The notes below the pieces were generated by a model. The model saw only the letters and a list, made by a program, of their open reading frames with translations. It made no database searches and was not told the DNA's origin. From assembly GCF_964275005.1 (NCBI RefSeq), contig NC_092701.1, forward strand, positions 32,755,919-32,819,918: a stretch of DNA of 64,000 bases, given 5' to 3'. Origin of the DNA: Diadema setosum (lineage: Eukaryota; Echinodermata; Echinoidea; Diadematoida; Diadematidae). A program made the position numbers and the translations under genes. Of the stretch, positions 57,740 to 64,000 are shown piece by piece (positions within the stretch are counted from its first letter, which is position 1; each line of letters starts with the position of its first letter).

Positions 57740-58655
57740 CCCTGTCATTATTACCCGCACATTCCCAAAATGCGCCCCCTTTTATTGCTGGTCTAAATTT
57801 TCTGTGACCCTTGTTGAGGGTAAGAATATCCTATACCAGCTAAACCTCTCGGTTACTGAGTCCATTATACTGTATATGGATCGTATTTCGACTCCTGGAG
57901 TTAATTTACAATAGGAACAACAAAAATACCCCCCCCCCCCCTCCATCATGACCAAGGATACATCCTTTCTTGTCCACATTGATGTAATGATATACCTACA
58001 TCACTGTGCCCTGCTCTTTTTACAGAAGTGTGTAATCAGAATACACGACCGAAGAATGTCTATCATCGTCAATGTACTTATGAAGCTGTATGCATATGCA
58101 GGCAACACACTCGACATTTCTTGGGTAACTATTAAAATATGAAAAAAAAAATCCTCACCTAAACACCTTTGAATATGTTGAAACTCACGTTTACTCAAAG
58201 ATGTCTTTTACCTCATTCGAAAGCCAGAAACGAGTCTACAAAAAGTCGATTGATGAAAGGCAGGAAAATAAGTCGTACTCATGTACTTTGCATAATACAT
58301 TTTAAGAAGTGCTGTACCACTTGATAGCGTGATAACACCCACGACTAAAACACACAAACACGACCCATTATAAATACAAACACATCATCATCTCACACAT
58401 CATCATCGCACGCACACACACTTTCTGAAATTGCGATATGCGGGCGCACATTGACGCACACACACACACACATATACACACACATACACTAAGTCTTTCT
58501 CTTACACACTACGGGATCGCAACATACCACAACACTTTGTTAGTCTCGCGTTTGGTCTGAACATTAATATCAAAGATGTATATTAAAAAAAAAACAGAGG
58601 TGAAAAGTTTCTGAAAATAAAAGTTATGTGAAAACGTAAATAATCAACACTTTGT
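57740..58655. other. No gene recognised
   Basis: AT-rich, with a C-run at 57930-57940 and CA patches at 58430-58490. Nothing coding recognised. Confidence 0.5.
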
Positions 58656-58659
58656 TTAT

Positions 58660-58807
58660 TTCTCCTTCGCGGTTCTTATTTTCCTTTATTATAGTCTTTA
58701 TTATATGAACTATGTTCTATTTATACCTTATTCTCTGTCATCAAAAGCAGTGAAACACATGTTTTGTCGAAAAAAGAAATAAACTTTGAATTGAATTGAA
58801 TTGAATT
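58660..58807 (+). mobile_element. LINE 3' end with (TTGAA)n tail
   Basis: Matches the 3' untranslated end of the LINE at 9825-10802: ACCTTATTCTCTGTCA, GTCGAAAAAAGAAATAAAC, then TTGAA units. The coding part is absent. Confidence 0.75.
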
Positions 58808-59480
58808 AGACACTACTACAAAAAAAAAAATATTGGTCAGCTTGCCATTCTAGCTGTCTAATGCGGGCGCACTAAAATAAAAGAAAAATAAAGAAAGGAT
58901 AGGCCTGTGAACGTTGGCTTATTAGTACTGTATACCTATATCGCATAATGTATCTAGTTAGTTTGGGAAGATGGTACCTTTTGTTAACGGGAACAGTATC
59001 TCTTTGATTATACGGCACTGTACGGGAATGTGACAACTGAGAGGAATTTTGCATTGTAGTCTGGCCCCAGTCCCAAAACACATTGTATAGCACGAAGGCG
59101 AAAGGGGACGATATTGCTTAGATCAAAGAGAAAAAAAGAAAAGAAAAAGAGAATAGACTTGCATCGCTCTCAAAAAGGTTTCAGGTATCGTATTTCTGTC
59201 TCTCAGATATCAAACTGGAATGTTTTGATAGTTTGATCAGCTCCATACATAATAGGAGTGATAGATTTTCGCGACGCGGACGTTCAGAGCGGGGGAAAAA
59301 CTGTTACTGCGCATGGCACTCGGCGCAAAATTTGCTTACTAAAATCGATCTCGTGTCGTCTGAGTTTTCACGATCGGTTCTGAGCTATTTTAGCGTCCGC
59401 ATTTTTTTTTTTTTTTTTTTTTTGAACGACGCAGTGAGCTACCGTTATCCCGTTTGATGCAAATGGGGGCGCCATTTCAC
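58808..59480. other. No gene recognised
   Basis: Unique sequence with a T-run of about 20 at 59403-59423 just before the LINE. Nothing coding recognised. Confidence 0.5.
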
Positions 59481-59481
59481 T

Positions 59482-61603
59482 TTGTATAGACTGCGTCCTC
59501 GTGATATAGAAAGATTAGATAATATATTGGATTCTTTTTATTACATATCAGGTTTAAAAATAAATAGGGATAAGACATATACTATGAAACTGGGGTCTTC
59601 TAGTCAGATTAATGATAACCTGACTGGAATAACGCTGGGCAAATTGGTTCAAACAGTTAAAGTGTTAGGAATATATTTTTCTTTAGATATTAATGTTAAA
59701 GAAGAAATTAATTATAAAGAAATTTTGAGTAAAATAAAAAGATTGTTGGGATGGTGGAAGCAAAGGGATTTGGGAAAATTCAACTGGTTAAAGTATTTGC
59801 TATATCTAAACTATTATACGTTTCTTCAATAATGTCAGTACCTCGATGGGTTTTCAGAGAGGTAGAAACGATTTGTTTTAATTTCATTTGGAATGGTCGT
59901 GACAAAATAAAGAGAAACATATATGAACTATGATAATGGGGGAATGAAAATGCTGAATTTTAGGTACATGGTGTATGCCCAGCGCGTAATGTGGATTAAG
60001 AGACTTTTTAGAGGTGATAAGAATATGAAGTGGAAACAGTTTTTTGAATATGTATTTAAGAAAGTGGGAGGGAGATTAATTTTTCACTGTAATTATGATC
60101 CCCGGTTATTAAACATTCAATCGCCGAATTTGTATTTAGAATTTTTAGATATTTGGAATTATTTGAAAGGAAAGAATGTTATTGTTAAAGAAACGCACAA
60201 TGAAAATCAAATAATTTTTAATAACACTTTTATTTCAGGAAGGCATTTTTCTTTTAATGAAAAATTATTTAACGCTAATGTTTTTCAAGTTAAACACGTT
60301 ACTGATGCTGGTGGAAAAAATTAGATCAGGGGCGCATTTTATTAGAAAGGGTTTAAATGTAGACGATTTAATTTCTCTTTATGAATTATACAATAATTTT
60401 CCAGCAGAGTGGAAGGTGGCGAGAATAGGTAATGTGAGGGATCATATTTTGAATGATAACCCTGCTGATGTTTTGAAATTAATCTTAATATTAACAAAAA
60501 AGTGTACCCCTTAGTGTCAGTATCTTCAAAAATGATTTACAATATTTTTATTGGTACAATTGAAGATTCTTTCCTTTCCAAACACCCAGAAGTATTAGCT
60601 TTAAACATGGATAGATCGGCAAACGCAATCTGTGTCTCTTCCTAGAATTTCAACACTAGACTGGAAGCTGAGAGAATTCCAGTATAAGCTTCTACACAAT
60701 TTTATTTTTTGTAATGATAAACTTCACCAGTTTGGAATAACACATTCAAATCTGTGCTCCTTTTGTAGGGAAGAGGTCGAAACATATTATCATATATTTT
60801 ATGATTGTTCTTTAGTTTATCGAATATGGAACGAGGTAGGAAATAAACTAAAATTTCCTCAGTTTATTAATATAAATTGACTGGATGTTTTACTTGGATT
60901 CAGGGAAAATGTCAAACTCAATGCCTTGTTGAATCATGTGTTAATTTTGATTAAGTATATGATTTACACTAATCGTAAAATTGGAAGATTTCCAACCTGT
61001 GAAGAAATATGTAGGGCAATCGCCACCTCAAAACAGTCTGAATATGAAAAAGCAACATTAAAGGATAAATTGACATTACACTACGCGAAATGGGAAAATT
61101 ATACTTCATGAAATACCGGGTTTAACTATTGCATCTTGTTAAGATATATATATATATATTCTTTTTGTATTTACCTCAGTCAATCTATTTAAAATGATTT
61201 GAATATCCGGTGTTTTCAGCTTTGCCCGCTCCACTTATTTATTTTCTCTGATCCTCATACCATTAAAACTTAATCAAATATCATCTGGCTATGAATCTCC
61301 ACTTGCATAAGACCCAGAGAGATATTAGTCATTATGATGTTCATAACTGGTGAATAGAATACATTTTAAAGATTTTGTAAGTCCATCGCCTTTTTTTTTT
61401 GTATCTGTCTTAGATAAAATCTTTATTCAGATTGGTGACTGAATCATGTCAAATGTGTACAATTGATGTACGTTTTATCTATATTTTGCACACAACCTTT
61501 TGTTGTCCGTTAAACAGTGTATTACAGTTATTTTTTGTGTCACTACAATGTAGCAATTTCATTTGATTGGTCTAAATAAAGGCTATAAAAAGCGTCAAAA
61601 AAA
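59482..61603 (+). mobile_element. L1/Tx1-like LINE, 3' half
   Basis: Begins within the reverse transcriptase, just after where the catalytic YADD would be (LRPRDIERLDNILDSF, SGLKINRDKT). Then come KVLGIYFSLD, FNFIWNG, GGMKMLNFRYM and ERR-type YAQRVMWIKRL, and a cysteine/histidine knuckle CSFC ... HIFYDC (60755-60815) like the zf-RVT domain of L1/Tx1 proteins. Frame changes near 59830, 59925, 60260, 60515 and 60880. It ends near AATAAAGGC and a short A-run. The 5' part is lost. Confidence 0.85.
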
Positions 61604-61889
61604 GTCCTCGTGTAGAGCAAGCTACTGTGTACTTTGCAACAAGACGTAGGGGAGAGAGGTCTACAGAACGGCACACGCACTCGTCGCCCATACATCAGCA
61701 TCGCAAATCTAAAGCTCTATATTATTGTATACACACACGCACATTATTGTGTGTAATAAATAGCTTAACTGCATTCTACCGATTTGATTGGTTACTTGTG
61801 GCTACTAAACTAGCACAATCATGATAAGAAGCAGTTTTGAACATGCAGATTTAGCTACCCGACATGCTTCTGCAAATCGTCATGTTTAA

Positions 61890-62269
61890 AGGGATCGGAT
61901 AGTTTTGGTTGAGACCTAATTTCAGGTTTCTAATGTTTTTTGGTGAGATAATGAGAAACCTCTTATGAAATATGAAAAATCATGTAATTGTATGAGGAAT
62001 TCAACGTTTATTTGATGAAAATTGGTTTTGAAATGGCTGGGATATCCAAAAAAAGAGCGATTCTAATAAAGTGTGGAACCCACACTTTATTACAATCGCT
62101 ATGTTCTACTTTGTTTTTGGATGTTTCAGACATTCCAAACCCGATTTTCATCAAATAAACTTTGAATTCCTCTTAAGGTGTGCTCTTTACTACATCATAA
62201 GTGTTTTCTTGGTATCTCGCAAAAAGTTAAAAGCCCAATTCTCATCTCCACCCTCATGTACCCATTCCT
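61890..62269. mobile_element. TTAA foldback MITE, family B, copy 4
   Basis: TTAA at 61886-61889 and 62270-62273. Very close to the 22123 copy, including GATAGTTTTGGTTGAGACCT at the left. Central palindrome AAAGTGTGG-AACCCACACTTT. Confidence 0.9.
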
Positions 62270-62273
62270 TTAA

Positions 62274-64000
62274 TAGCGCCTTTACATTTCTTGTACGCTA
62301 TAATCATAATTTATTGTTGTGCGTGTAGGCCTAAACTGTAATTGAATGCCTGAATTGTAAGAATAAGACCCATGTCTATGAAAAAAAAAAATGAGAGACA
62401 TAGAAACCCTTATATTTACATTTTTAGTCTTATATTTTGTTCTTATTCTGGTATATGCTTACATCAATATTTAGACACTGCACATTAGTATAATATGTAG
62501 GACTACCAGTGTGATAATCACTTGAACACTGCAGCAGTGACTTCTTGGTAGACTACTCTTTCCAGGGAGAAGGGCCTTTCTCTGTGACATACAGATTTAT
62601 GTAGGCCTACGTTGTCTCGGCTTTGGTGTCAAAATGGGACTGAGCTTTGAATCCTATAATAAATCTTAGTCAGAGGCAAATTGTCAAACATAATAAAAAA
62701 AAATGGAATGGACCACAGGTAACATAACATAATTCTTGTAGGCTTACTATCTAGGAGGAGCCAGGGACACAAGACAGAAAAAAAAAAAAACCAACAACAA
62801 CAGGGTTAGGTTAGGTATATAAGGAGCCAAGGAAGGGGGTTAATTAAGCAAAGAGATGCTAGCAAAGCCTGAAAAGGAAATGTATAGGGCCAGTGACGAT
62901 CCCAACATCCAAAGGCTCACAGATGTGCAACCTGTGAAGGTTAGATGATTTATGAATAGACAGGCAACATAATAGTGAAACAAGATCAGGAACAACCACG
63001 TAGGCCTAGTGGTGAAGAATAAGAAGGGGTGAACAACAACAACAACAACAACAACATAACACAGCAACAACAGGACAAGTGAGGAGCTTAGGAGGGGTAA
63101 CCGGTACAGCTACAGAAAGGCCAAAAGCTTGCAAGTACGTCACAAATATGGCCAAAAGAAGTTAGAGCCAAATTAGAGCCAATGCACCTCGGACCAAACA
63201 TAATCAAAAATCAAAACAGGATACTCAGTAATAACAGCAGCCTCTATTATGGCAAAGCTGCGGTGGCTTTTAAACATTTCGCTGATCCACATGTGAGGAA
63301 ACATAGATTGGTGGTAGCTGAATCAGAGAACTGAATTCAGCGAATATCTGTATTGCGTATGTACGGAGGAGCCAGACTGCGTAGATCCCATAGAGCTCCG
63401 CTCAGGCATTATAACACACGTAGCCATAGCATAAACACAGACAAGCTCATCATCAGGTTTCGGCGACGTGTACAGCACCTAAGTGAACATCATGGCCAAC
63501 TAAGTCAAGAAAGAACATTTTATCTGTTTTAACTTCTGACCACCGATCGGGATCCAGCTGAGTGGCATCATGATGAGGAAAATGTCGGTTTCTTCGCTCC
63601 ACGTATGTCTCGTGATCGTAGCTGTGTCGGAATTCTGTAATTATGCATCTGGGAACATCGATAAAAACACACGCAAGTGAGTTTGTTTTGTAATTTATTG
63701 CTTTGCTTTGCCTTTGGCTTTGGTTTGGCTTTTTGGTTAGATTTGACGTTTAAGATGCTATAATTTAAGTGGGCCTTTGTAGTTTCCACAGACCACTGAT
63801 AAGTCGATAATTTCCAAAGATCACTGATAAGTTGATAGTTGAGAAGGTAGTGTCTACTGCATACAAACTACTAGTTAACCCCGGGGCGCTCCATTTGGCA
63901 TTCCAGTTGTGAACTCTTTGTGGACGCCGTGGTGAGTGTGGCTGTGGAGGCTCGAACGCCTTTGCGTTCCGGCTGCTCGAAGTTACTGTACAATGTACAG
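62274..64000. other. No gene recognised
   Basis: Contains (CAA)n at 63032-63054, short A-runs and otherwise unique sequence. The last 150 bp are GC-richer (CGAACGCCTTTGCGTTCCGG, with a hairpin) and may start another element or gene beyond the window. Confidence 0.4.

Overview
The window is a piece of a eukaryotic nuclear genome, AT-rich and full of transposons, from a marine invertebrate. I think an echinoderm is most likely. The reasons are two small secreted C-type lectins with an echinoidin-like layout, introns with GT-AG borders, a metazoan flavin-containing monooxygenase, and LINE, SINE and MITE families of the kind common in sea urchins and their relatives. This is inference from family resemblance; no species marker is present.

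Layout. Bases 1 to about 17,195 are a tandem duplication. Unit 1 (449-6,104) and unit 2 (6,659-17,017) each carry one complete three-exon C-type lectin gene on the + strand (2,206-4,492 and 9,036-13,098; 185 residues each). A third partial unit begins at 17,018. Unit 2 has swollen from about 6.2 to 10.4 kb through insertions that unit 1 lacks: two LINE fragments, several MITEs and a foldback. A 550-bp TTAA-flanked foldback MITE sits at the left junction of units 1 and 2. The junction at 17,018 has a clean single TTAA, that is, an empty site.

From 19,615 to 32,882 on the minus strand lies one complete eight-exon gene for a flavin-containing monooxygenase (531 residues). It has both dinucleotide-binding regions, the FMO signature, a YATGY motif and a C-terminal membrane anchor. 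All introns have GT-AG borders and all phases agree. Its introns hold MITEs, a three-copy 0.45-kb element and a 1.7-kb non-autonomous hAT element with a perfect 8-bp target duplication.

From 33 kb to the end I find no host gene. The region is a mosaic: a LINE endonuclease fragment with a 2A-like NPGP motif (33.8-35.2 kb), nested tandem repeats and a piggyBac-type element (36.8-38.6 kb), a seven-unit satellite of about 171 bp (38.6-39.7 kb), a second hAT copy (40.2-41.4 kb), a pair of inverted tRNA-like SINEs (44.1-44.6 kb), further SINEs, two more large LINE remnants (51.0-53.2 and 59.5-61.6 kb), a mariner-like MITE (54.1-54.8 kb) and many microsatellites.

The lectins are probably secreted Ca2+-dependent sugar-binding proteins and the FMO an endoplasmic-reticulum oxidase. 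Nothing in the sequence ties them to one pathway. I did not find a new multi-gene system. The most informative structures are the duplication with its empty TTAA site, the clustered amino-acid changes near the lectin binding site, and several palindromic MITE families.
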